From positions 103,038 to 167,037 of the forward strand of contig JAIOPN010000049.1 of NCBI GenBank assembly GCA_021413865.1: a stretch of DNA of 64,000 bases, in the 5' to 3' direction. A program made the position numbers and the translations under genes. The notes beneath the pieces were generated by a model. That model had not been told where the DNA came from. It saw only the letters and a program-made list of their open reading frames with translations, and did not search any database. Positions 16,001 to 23,578 of the stretch are shown piece by piece. Each line of letters starts with the position of its first letter. Position 1 is the first letter of the stretch. Source of the DNA: Planctomycetota bacterium. GTDB lineage: Bacteria; Planctomycetota; Phycisphaerae; Phycisphaerales; Phycisphaeraceae.

Positions 16001-18475
16001 TTCGGCTACTTCGACCACGCCTACACCGCCGAGCGCAAGAACCGCATCGAGGTCTGGAAGGTCGCGCACGAGGGCCTCGCCTCCGACGCGCCGCACGTCA
16101 ACTACCACAGCGCCGAGGCGCCCGAGGGCAAGCCCGCCGAGCTGCGAAAGGTCGCCATCCAATGGGAGGAGATGGACCTGGAGCGCCGCCCGTGGCTGTA
16201 CAACAAGCTGCACAACACGCGCATCTACGACCGCGGCCGCAAGCTTTTTGACTCCACGCAGGACACCCCCGAGAAGGTCGCCGAGGCCGTCAAGGCGGGC
16301 AGCATTGACTTGGGCCGTCCATACGACAAGATCAAGATGCCCAAGTTCTTCCTCGCCGACGACCAGGTCAAGGCCCTGGTGACGTTCGTGACCAGCGTGC
16401 GCAAGCCGCTGGTGAGCGACACGATCCAGCACAAGACCTATTCGGAGTCCCGGCTGCGCGTGGCGAGAGGCCGACAGGTGGCGACCGTGCTGAACTGCTA
16501 CGGCTGCCACAACATCGAGGGTAACGAGGTCGCGATCCACAAGTACCTGGACGTCTTCAGCGAAGACGGCTCCGAGGACATGGCCAAGCTCAACGCGGCC
16601 GCGCCGCCGCGGCTGGTCGGCCAGGGGTCGCGCACCCAGCCGGACTGGCTGCACTACTTCCTCCGCAGCCCCTTCCCGCTCCGCCCGTGGCTCAAGGTCC
16701 GCATGCCCAGCTTCCCGTTCCACGACGAGCACGGCTCGCTCCTGGTGAGCGGGGCGGTGGACTACTTCGCCGGCGCGAGCCAGGTGATGGCCGACGAGAT
16801 CTCGCCGTGGGTCACGCAGATCGAAACCTACCGCGCGACGAACAAGGACGACGCCGACTGGTACAAGGCCTCGGCCCTGGCCAAGCCGACCGATCAGCTC
16901 GCGGCGTTCATGGTGAAGGACGACCTGAACCACGCACGCGACTTTGACCCGCGGCAGGCGACGCAGGAAGACCTGCGGACGACGTGGGAGGGCGTGCTCA
17001 AGAGCGCTCAGTTCCTGACCAAGCTGAACCACGTTGAGTACCCGTTCCCCGTCACACCGCGGCCGAACCCCGACCCCGAGCGGTTCGCGCGGGGCAAGGC
17101 GCTCTACAGCGAGTTGAAGTGCTACCAGTGCCACGCGCTGGGCGATGAATCGCAGTTGCTGGCGTCCTGGAAGGCGACCTACGGCGAGTCCGCGGCCAAG
17201 GCCGCGCCGGCGCCGGCCGAGCCCGAGGACGCGGGCTACGGCGAGGAGCCGGCCAAGACCGGCGGCGATGAAGGCTACGGCGAGGAAGCCCCCGCCGCGG
17301 CGCCCAAGCCGACCGGGCCGGTCTATACCGCGCCGAACCTGGCCAACGTCGGCCGACGCCTGCAATGGAACTGGGTCAACAACTGGTTCCAGAACCCCGC
17401 GACCATCCAGCCGGGCACCAGCATGCCCCAGTGGTTCCCCGACGGCGTCTCGGCTTTCGACAAGTACCCACCCGAGCAGAAGGACCGGCTGCACTCCATG
17501 TACGGGTACACCGGCAAGGACCAGATCGCGGTCCTGATGGACTTCGTTTACGCCGCGGGCCTGCGGAACTACACCTACTTCCCGCCGGACTGGAAGGCGC
17601 CCGTCGGCGGCGCTGCCGAGGCCCCGGTTGAGATCAAGCCGATGGCTGCGCCGCCCGCAGCCAAGCCGACCGAAGAGAAGAAGGCCGAGCCCGCCGCCAA
17701 GGTGCCGACGGAACCGTCGGCCACGCCGGCTGCCACCCCGACGCCGGCCGCAACCGCGCCGCCCGCCGAGGTCCGCACCGAGCCGGACCATTCCACCATC
17801 GTGTTGAACGACGGAAAGGCTCCGTTCGAGGGAACCCGCGTGGTAGGCCTGGTGAAGTACGACGGCAAGCTCCCGCGCCGCACCATCATCCGCATGGACG
17901 CCGACGCCCGCTGCATGGCCCAGCACAAGACCCGCCCGGTCGGCCAGGACCTGATCGTCAACCCGGACAAGACGCTGCAGAACGCGTTCATCTATGTGAG
18001 CCAGGGCCTGGAAGGCAAGATCGACGCCAAGCCGACCAACAAGGCCGAGTTAGACCAGAGCGGCTGCCTCTTCCTCCCGCACGTGCAGGGCGTGGTGGTG
18101 AATCAGGAACTCTTGATCCAGAACAACGACCCGACGATGCACAACGTGCACATGACCAGCCAGAAGAACGGCACGTTCAACATGAGCATGCCCGCGCCGG
18201 GGATGAAGGACGTTAAGAAGTTCGGCAAGCCCGAGATGGGCGTGTTGTTCAAGTGCGACGTCCACCCCTGGATGCAGGCGTACCTGTACGTGATGCCGCA
18301 CCCGTTCTTCGCGGTATCCGACGTGGAGGGGCGGTTTGAGATCAAGGGTCTCCCGCCCGGCCAGTACCAGTTGACGGCGATCCATGAGGACAAGGCGATC
18401 CCGCCGGTGACCTTCGCCGTGACGGTGGAGGCCAACACGTCCGTACGCTCGGACGTAACCTTGGTCCAAAAATGA
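13097..18475 (+). CDS. giant membrane-anchored octaheme c-type cytochrome fused to a C-terminal cupredoxin
   Basis: The 1792-residue product starts at the ATG at 13097; the upstream open frame is not conserved-looking. Residues 17-36 form an uncleaved membrane anchor, followed by a charged coiled coil to about 230. Eight CxxCH heme sites follow, with first cysteines at 257, 465, 618, 647, 762, 937, 1134 and 1342. A Pro/Ala linker (about 1510-1560) leads to a copper domain with His1682 (HNVH) and the Cys1720-x-x-His1723-x-x-Met1726 loop. It heads the coxBAC operon, so it probably collects electrons in the periplasm and passes them by way of the copper site to the CuA centre of CoxB. No bc1 or alternative complex III gene is near. 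The domains are clear; the electron route is inferred. Confidence 0.88.
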   Translation: MPVPTETFWNIKKLNVVFAASAVILLGSFLLLIKEDQNVAWRGYQKDARVWDAAMTTDAIKYALSASDKAELEKIKTDIAQIGGELEKDEKLKELNKKKADIEAGINIATMPAATIKGQITPLSQLVEKATLEFGADHAKTKKLMAELNAAKQKSDKEEATLAALDRQLIETNSAIEKEKSRLSALTKSRDDKLRRLNSLEERLAKVNPTGAAWLGEQIRNAPLQDWFNPSLAVQQVVVPDVRTDFNFLTTETIDRCSTCHVNIDNPRFEEKEIVSFAERQVAMGDGQDVATIDPHKPVVMLGFWVNAAKLRVASDAYGMPALAKGVEALKAAALDRVKELRAKAGMSPLADNADVVAEIESLLKQGESRDKEEKIAVTRAEWYAPAAYFLTDLKGLLEKQLSKGEYRELRDLYRQELIGSYNHLRTNSSQGLPALSANPVLMAHPRLDLYADADSKHPMKSMGCTVCHEGSGQETEFKHTAHTPREVWVDEKTGSPVPAFLIRPAEPKVPVAMTVSAAQVHEAPRATAVKEGETGEHGFTFDDLNLANPNNPKPFAPDSGHIEETAAYVSPAAARGEKPRGVVRQEAYWTKAYHWEQVHYMHWEKPMNSQEFIESSCNKCHTQVFDLKESAPRLFEGRKLFAQLGCANCHAVDAVKDHLDVKKVGPSLVHVKEKLSPTMMSSWIWAPKAFRPMSRMPHYFMLENNSTPVDILRTRTEVAAITHYLQHSTPAEGTPEYKPEPPPSTPGDAKAGRAVFNSVGCLACHTNMAESGEKWIAEDLIKRTGVSADEAKKQYDAMGYNQRHWYALEHIPEKLTIVGPELSGVGTKLKAGRTVDQARAWVYDWVRNPRHYSSYTIMPSLRLSEQEANDLSAYLLAQERPDYTPVDFTNLDGDGKAMLNQIVGALPDPAGKVSLQSTQDEKLEYVGRKMIANYGCNGCHLINGFENAASACAELNEWGLKDPHKLDFGYFDHAYTAERKNRIEVWKVAHEGLASDAPHVNYHSAEAPEGKPAELRKVAIQWEEMDLERRPWLYNKLHNTRIYDRGRKLFDSTQDTPEKVAEAVKAGSIDLGRPYDKIKMPKFFLADDQVKALVTFVTSVRKPLVSDTIQHKTYSESRLRVARGRQVATVLNCYGCHNIEGNEVAIHKYLDVFSEDGSEDMAKLNAAAPPRLVGQGSRTQPDWLHYFLRSPFPLRPWLKVRMPSFPFHDEHGSLLVSGAVDYFAGASQVMADEISPWVTQIETYRATNKDDADWYKASALAKPTDQLAAFMVKDDLNHARDFDPRQATQEDLRTTWEGVLKSAQFLTKLNHVEYPFPVTPRPNPDPERFARGKALYSELKCYQCHALGDESQLLASWKATYGESAAKAAPAPAEPEDAGYGEEPAKTGGDEGYGEEAPAAAPKPTGPVYTAPNLANVGRRLQWNWVNNWFQNPATIQPGTSMPQWFPDGVSAFDKYPPEQKDRLHSMYGYTGKDQIAVLMDFVYAAGLRNYTYFPPDWKAPVGGAAEAPVEIKPMAAPPAAKPTEEKKAEPAAKVPTEPSATPAATPTPAATAPPAEVRTEPDHSTIVLNDGKAPFEGTRVVGLVKYDGKLPRRTIIRMDADARCMAQHKTRPVGQDLIVNPDKTLQNAFIYVSQGLEGKIDAKPTNKAELDQSGCLFLPHVQGVVVNQELLIQNNDPTMHNVHMTSQKNGTFNMSMPAPGMKDVKKFGKPEMGVLFKCDVHPWMQAYLYVMPHPFFAVSDVEGRFEIKGLPPGQYQLTAIHEDKAIPPVTFAVTVEANTSVRSDVTLVQK

Positions 18476-18551
18476 GCTTGCGGCGGTTCGTTCGGGACCG
18501 GGGAAAAACGGACTGCCAGTGGATACGGGTTCGACAATCCAATAGGATACA

Positions 18552-18590
18552 AATCACTCCCGTGATCGCAGGGTAGCGCCACGGGTGATT
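18552..18590 (+). repeat. intergenic hairpin between cytochrome and cupredoxin genes
   Basis: AATCAC-tc-CCGTG pairs with CACGGGTGATT: 11 bp with a 2-nt bulge and a 15-nt loop, 31 bp before the next ATG. No T tract follows. It may cap or process the operon mRNA and so set different levels for the two copper proteins. Confidence 0.45.
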
Positions 18591-18621
18591 GCAAGAGTTC
18601 CAGCTAACCGAGGAGCCGGTC

Positions 18622-19410
18622 ATGAAAACGGATTGGATGCGTCTAAGTGTCGTTGCGATGATTACATGCGTCGGGCTGCTAAGCCCCGTTGCTCCTGTTC
18701 ACGCCGAGGAAAGCGCGGCGAACATTGGCGGCGTGCACGACGGCAAGGGTGGCAGCATCACCGGCACCGTGAAGTTCAGCGGTGATCAGAAGAAGCCCAA
18801 GATCAACCGTGACATCGTCAACGACGCCTACTGCGGCAAGCAGCACAAGGACCCGGTTCTCGACGAGACATTCGTTTGGGGCGACAACGGCACGCTCCAG
18901 AACGTGCTCGTCTATGTGAGCAAGGGCCTCGAGGGCAAGACCCTGCCCGCGCCCGAGGCCAAGGCTGAACTCGACCAGATCGGCTGCGTCTACGTCCCGC
19001 ACGTTGTGGGCGTGGTGGTCAACCAGCCCCTGACGATCCTCAGCAACGACGAGACGCTGCACAACGTACAGGCCAATTGCAAGTCCAACACCCCGTTCAA
19101 CGAAGGCATGCCCGCCAAGGGCATGAAGCTGAGCAAGAAGTTCACCAAGCCCGAGTTGGGCATGGTCTTCAAGTGCAACGTGCACGGCTGGATGACGGCG
19201 TACGTCCACGTCATGTCGAACCAGTTCTTCGCGGTCACGCAGAAGGCCGGCACGTTCGAGATCAAGGGCCTCCCGCCCGGCGAGTACGAGCTGAGTGTGT
19301 GGCACGAGCTCAAGGCCTTCCAGCCCGACCACCAGACGATCACGGTCAAGGTTGAAGAGGGCAAGGCGTCCGACGTGACGTTCACCTACTCGCCTCCCGC
19401 CAAGAAGTAA
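18622..19410 (+). CDS. exported cupredoxin-like blue-copper protein
   Basis: This 262-residue protein has a Sec signal peptide (hydrophobic 9-22, likely cut after VHA at 28) and a single cupredoxin-type domain. Copper ligands are His147 (TLHNVQ), Cys185, His188 and Met191 (FKCNVHGWMTAY). It closes with a carboxypeptidase-regulatory-like stretch (FEIKGLPPGEYELSVWHE). It is clearly a paralogue of the C-terminal domain of the giant cytochrome upstream, sharing GCxxxPHVxGVVVNQ, the Cu loop and the FEIKGLPPG tail. GAGGAG lies 7 nt before the ATG. It is probably a soluble periplasmic electron carrier to the oxidase encoded downstream. Confidence 0.85.
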   Translation: MKTDWMRLSVVAMITCVGLLSPVAPVHAEESAANIGGVHDGKGGSITGTVKFSGDQKKPKINRDIVNDAYCGKQHKDPVLDETFVWGDNGTLQNVLVYVSKGLEGKTLPAPEAKAELDQIGCVYVPHVVGVVVNQPLTILSNDETLHNVQANCKSNTPFNEGMPAKGMKLSKKFTKPELGMVFKCNVHGWMTAYVHVMSNQFFAVTQKAGTFEIKGLPPGEYELSVWHELKAFQPDHQTITVKVEEGKASDVTFTYSPPAKK

Positions 19411-19522
19411 GCCGGCCGCACATCCCGGGACCCCGCGCCGCTGATCCGTTATGATGCCGCCGGTGCAGACATCGCTCAGGGGCGTGTCGGCACACCATAC
19501 GATTCCATCCAAGGAGCGAGCC

Positions 19523-20434
19523 TTGCGATCGCCAAGACCCACGCACGCTGTTTACGGTTTCCTGGTCGCCGCCGTGCTGATGCTAACGGCTTCGGCGGCG
19601 TTGGCGGGTGAGACCAGCTTCCGCCCGAGTTACTGGCTGCCCGAGAACGTCTTCCCACCCGCCATGGTCGTGGACAAGATTTTCTACGGCATCCTCTACC
19701 TGACGCTGGTTGTGAACATCCTGGTCTTCATCTTCATGGCGATCTTCCTCGTGAAGTTCCGCCACCGCGAGGGCCGGCACGCCCGCTTCATCCATGGCAA
19801 CAACAGGCTCGAGACGGTCTGGACGATCGTCCCCGCCGTCATCCTGGCGATGACCGCCGTGCTCAGCGAGTCCTCCTGGTCGAACATCAAGAGCCCCTCG
19901 GCCAGCATGGCGACCGACCCGAGCGTGATGCACATCGAGGTCATCGGCCGGCAGTTCGCCTGGTATTTCCACTACCCCGGCAAGGACGGCAAGCTCGGCG
20001 TGCGCAACCCGACCAAGGTCAACCCGCTCAGCAGCATCCCCGAGGAACTGGTGGGCCTGGACCGCAACGACCCCGACTCCGCCGACGACCTGCTCACCAC
20101 CCGCCTGGTCGTCCCGGTGAAACAGAAGGTTTACGCCAACGTGACCAGCGTGGACGTGATCCACAGCTTCTTCCTGCCCAACTTCCGCATCAAGCAGGAC
20201 GCGATGCCCGGCCTCCGGGCGCGGGTGTGGCTCGAAGCGACCAAGACCAGCGCCGAGGTCATCGGCACCAAGCCCGACGGTACGCCCAAGCCCTTCGACA
20301 TCGTCTGCGCCGAACTCTGCGGCCAGGGCCATTACACGATGCGCGGTGAGCTCTACGTCGTCTCCCCCGCTGAATACGAGAAGTTCATCGCCGAAGAGGC
20401 CGGGATGCTCACCCCCGCCGGCGAAGCGTACTGA
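19523..20434 (+). CDS. coxB: cytochrome c oxidase subunit II
   Basis: This subunit carries the binuclear CuA centre that receives electrons for the aa3-type oxidase. The ligands are all present: His214, then Cys262, Glu264, Cys266, His270 and Met273 in VCAELCGQGHYTM. There are two membrane helices (about 52-77 and 98-115) after a cleavable signal peptide ending ALA (about 28). I chose the TTG at 19523 because AAGGAG stands 7 nt before it and the signal peptide then starts correctly; an ATG at 19451 would add a long leader. The aromatic motif is GRQFAWYFHYPG. No cytochrome c domain is fused to it, in keeping with the separate giant cytochrome. 303 residues. Confidence 0.94.
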   Translation: MRSPRPTHAVYGFLVAAVLMLTASAALAGETSFRPSYWLPENVFPPAMVVDKIFYGILYLTLVVNILVFIFMAIFLVKFRHREGRHARFIHGNNRLETVWTIVPAVILAMTAVLSESSWSNIKSPSASMATDPSVMHIEVIGRQFAWYFHYPGKDGKLGVRNPTKVNPLSSIPEELVGLDRNDPDSADDLLTTRLVVPVKQKVYANVTSVDVIHSFFLPNFRIKQDAMPGLRARVWLEATKTSAEVIGTKPDGTPKPFDIVCAELCGQGHYTMRGELYVVSPAEYEKFIAEEAGMLTPAGEAY

Positions 20435-20521
20435 TCCGCACACTCTCCCCACCGCCGCGGCGCCCGCCCGGCGGCTCACGGCACAAACGGACCGCGACCC
20501 CAACCCACAGGTTTACGACCC

Positions 20522-23500
20522 ATGTCCACCCACGACAACGATCACGGACACGATGACCACGGCGGCGGCCACCACGGCCCGACCCACTTCTGGTCCAAGT
20601 ACGTCTTCTCCACAGACCACAAGATCATCGGCATCCAGTTCCTCTTCTCCGGCCTGCTGTTCGTCATCCTCGGCGGCCTGCTGGCGCTGGGGGTCCGCTA
20701 TCAGCTCGCCTGGCCCATGCAGGACGTCCCCTACGCCAAGCTCCTCCCCGGCAAGATGACCAGCAGCGCCCCTGAGTCGAACCTCGCGCTCTGGAACAAC
20801 GGCCACCCGGTCACGCTCAAGGAAGATCAACTCGTCAACGGCGCGAAGATCCCCGCCGGGGCACAGGCGTTCCTGCACGGCTTCCCCGAGCGGCTGGCCG
20901 TCACCATCCAGCCCGGCACGGTGGTCAAGGACGACGCCGGCGAGCGCACGCTCACCGAGCCGCTCAACGCCAGAGTCGATCGCTCCGAGGTGATGGGTGA
21001 TTACAACAACCACAAGACCGAGGCCCGCGCCATCCCCGGTACGGTCGTGACCCTCGATGAGAAGGGTGGCGAGCACCGGGTGACGCTCGAGGCGACCGAG
21101 TACATGGAGCCAGGCGCCACGACGCCGACGCGTTCCACCGGCCATATCCTCTTGGCGATCCGCAGCGCGGACACCGTGGTCGCGCTGAATATCCCGGCGC
21201 AGAAAGTCCCCGCCCAGCCCGAGCCGGGCCAGGCCCAGATCGATGTCCCCGCGGCCTCCGCCCAGGCCGTGCCCGCCGCCAACGTGGAGTACACCAAGGA
21301 GACCCTCTCCTCCCAGGCCTACCTCCAGCTCTTCACCATGCACGCGTCGATCATGATCTTCTTCGTGATCATCCCCACCCTCGTGGGCGCGTTCGGCAAC
21401 TTCGTCGTGCCGATCATGATCGGCGCCCGCGACATGGCGTTCCCCAAGCTCAACGCCGTCTCCTTCTGGATCAGCATCCCCGCCGGCCTGCTCATGCTCA
21501 TCAGCTTCTGGACCGACGCGGGCTCGGCGTTCGGCGGGTGGACCAGCTACCCCACGCTCTCCACCGCCGCCTACGCACCCAACATCGGCACCACCCTCTG
21601 GATCATCGGCGTGGGCCTGGTCGGCTTCTCCTCCGTCATCGGCGCCCTCAACTACGTCACCACGATCATCAACATGCGTGCCCCGGGCATGGGTATGTTC
21701 CGCATGCCGCTCACCGTCTGGTCGATCCTCATCACCGCGACGCTGGCGCTCTTCTCCACGCCCGTGCTCACCGCCGCCATGGTGCTCCTGCTCCTGGACC
21801 GCACACTGGGCACGATGTTCTTCTCGCCGACCCTGCACGTGATGGTCAACGGGGTGGACACCGTCCGCATCGCCGGTGGTCAGCCGCTGATGTGGCAGCA
21901 CCTCTTCTGGTTCTACTCCCACCCGGCGGTGTACATCATGATCCTGCCCGCCATGGGCATCGTCAGCGACGTGCTCTCGACCTTCTCGCGCAAGCCGGTC
22001 TTCGGCTACAAGCCCATGGTCTTCGCCATCTGCGGCATCGCGGGCCTGGGCTTCATCGTCTGGGGCCACCACATGTTCCAGTCCGGCATGAACCCCGTGC
22101 TGGGCACAACGTTCATGGCCTCGACGATCATGATCGCCGTCCCCTCGGCGATCAAAACCTTCAACTGGCTGGGCACCCTCTGGGGCGGCAACATCAAGTT
22201 CACCCCCGCCATGCTCAACGCCCTGGCCTTCGTGAGCATGTTCGTCATCGGCGGCCTCTCGGGCATCTTCATGGCCTCCGCCCCCGTTGACGTGTACATC
22301 CACGATACCTACTTCATCGTCGCCCACATCCACTACGTCCTCTTCGGCGGCTCCATGTTCGGCATCTTCGCCGGCATCTACTACTGGTTCCCCAAGATGT
22401 TCGGCAGGCAGCTCAACCAGAAGTGGGGCGTCATCCATTTCTGGATGAACATCATTGCCTTCAACGGCACCTTCTTCACCATGCACATCCTGGGCGTCGG
22501 CGGCCACCCGCGCCGCTACGCCTCGATCATGGAATACCCCACCCTCCAGCACCTCCAGCCGCTCAACGTCTTCATGACCATCTGTGCCATGATGCTGGGC
22601 ATGGCGCAGGTCCCGTTCTTCTACAACTTCTTCACCTGCCTCCCGCGCAAGCTCGGCCGGGCGATGGCCGCATTCTTCATCATCATGCTCACCGCGCCGG
22701 CGGTCATCGGCCTGTCCGCGTGGGACATGTGGGCCGGTTCGGGCACGTTCCTCGGCCGTCAGTTCTACGCCCTCGTGGGCATGGTCCCCTCCGCCGGCGA
22801 CGTCGCCGCCCACTTCAGCCAGACCCAGGTCACCCTGGGGTACATCTTCCTGCTGGGCGCGATCATCGTGATCTCGGGCCTGATGTTCCGCAGCTACACC
22901 ACCGGCCCGCGCTGGACGATCGCCTGCAGCGTTCTCCCGCTGCTCGCCCTGATCCTGACGATCTGGCGGCTGGGCACAGGCGTGATGAAGATCGCCGACG
23001 CCGACAGCTTCTGCGGCGCACTGCTCACGAAGCTGGCGACGTGGCACGTCGGCCTGGTCGCCATCGGGCTGGCCGTCCCCTACATCCTGCTCATCGTCGC
23101 GTTGGTCTGGATCATCTGGGCTGTCGGCGGGGCGGTCCGCATGCCGCAGATCCTCCAGCGCCTCCTCTACCCCGTCTTCCTGCCCGCGTTCCTGGCGCCG
23201 GTGCTGCTCAAGCATGATTTCTACATGTGGATCGGCATGCCGTCGCTGATCGATCACGCGTGGGCCATCCTCACGCTGACCGCTCTGCCCGGGCTGCTCT
23301 ACCTCATCGCGGTCCGGCCCAGGGACGAGTTTGGTTACGCCCCCGGTGACAACCCCTGGCACGCCAACTCCCTGGAGTGGTGCACCACGTCGCCGCCGCC
23401 ATTCACCAACTTCGACGCCATCCCCACCGTATACCGTGGGGCCTATGAGTTCTCTTCGCCGGTGGTGACGGAGGATTACCTGCCGCAGCCCAAGGCGCTG

Positions 23501-23533
23501 CCGCCGGGCGTGGTGGAACCCGCCGGACACTGA
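20522..23533 (+). CDS. coxA: cytochrome c oxidase subunit I, long A2-type with two insertions
   Basis: At 1003 residues this is nearly twice the usual length. Heme a ligands are His274 and His604, heme a3 His602. CuB is bound by His467 (linked to Tyr471), His516 and His517, and the K-channel Lys545 is present. The active-site motif is YSHPAVY instead of GHPEVY, so it is of the A2 class, lacking the D-channel glutamate. About 200 residues are inserted between helices I and II (62-262) as a soluble outer domain. A second block with extra helices (about 715-940) precedes the normal tail NPWHANSLEW...SPPPFTNF. The N-terminus is His-rich. Subunit III is separate downstream. Confidence 0.95.
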   Translation: MSTHDNDHGHDDHGGGHHGPTHFWSKYVFSTDHKIIGIQFLFSGLLFVILGGLLALGVRYQLAWPMQDVPYAKLLPGKMTSSAPESNLALWNNGHPVTLKEDQLVNGAKIPAGAQAFLHGFPERLAVTIQPGTVVKDDAGERTLTEPLNARVDRSEVMGDYNNHKTEARAIPGTVVTLDEKGGEHRVTLEATEYMEPGATTPTRSTGHILLAIRSADTVVALNIPAQKVPAQPEPGQAQIDVPAASAQAVPAANVEYTKETLSSQAYLQLFTMHASIMIFFVIIPTLVGAFGNFVVPIMIGARDMAFPKLNAVSFWISIPAGLLMLISFWTDAGSAFGGWTSYPTLSTAAYAPNIGTTLWIIGVGLVGFSSVIGALNYVTTIINMRAPGMGMFRMPLTVWSILITATLALFSTPVLTAAMVLLLLDRTLGTMFFSPTLHVMVNGVDTVRIAGGQPLMWQHLFWFYSHPAVYIMILPAMGIVSDVLSTFSRKPVFGYKPMVFAICGIAGLGFIVWGHHMFQSGMNPVLGTTFMASTIMIAVPSAIKTFNWLGTLWGGNIKFTPAMLNALAFVSMFVIGGLSGIFMASAPVDVYIHDTYFIVAHIHYVLFGGSMFGIFAGIYYWFPKMFGRQLNQKWGVIHFWMNIIAFNGTFFTMHILGVGGHPRRYASIMEYPTLQHLQPLNVFMTICAMMLGMAQVPFFYNFFTCLPRKLGRAMAAFFIIMLTAPAVIGLSAWDMWAGSGTFLGRQFYALVGMVPSAGDVAAHFSQTQVTLGYIFLLGAIIVISGLMFRSYTTGPRWTIACSVLPLLALILTIWRLGTGVMKIADADSFCGALLTKLATWHVGLVAIGLAVPYILLIVALVWIIWAVGGAVRMPQILQRLLYPVFLPAFLAPVLLKHDFYMWIGMPSLIDHAWAILTLTALPGLLYLIAVRPRDEFGYAPGDNPWHANSLEWCTTSPPPFTNFDAIPTVYRGAYEFSSPVVTEDYLPQPKALPPGVVEPAGH

Positions 23534-23578
23534 CCCAACCCAGGACGCGGGTATGAACGTTTCGTTCGCCCGCCGATT

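Noticed and set aside
13052..17926. A 4.9-kb open frame antisense to the giant cytochrome (and a 3.1-kb one antisense to coxA)
   Set aside because: High third-position GC keeps the antisense frame open. The translations are Val/Arg/Leu-rich without domains, while the plus strand has perfect heme and oxidase motifs.
19451..19522. Upstream ATG for coxB
   Set aside because: It adds 24 residues before the signal peptide and lacks a ribosome site, while the TTG at 19523 follows AAGGAG.
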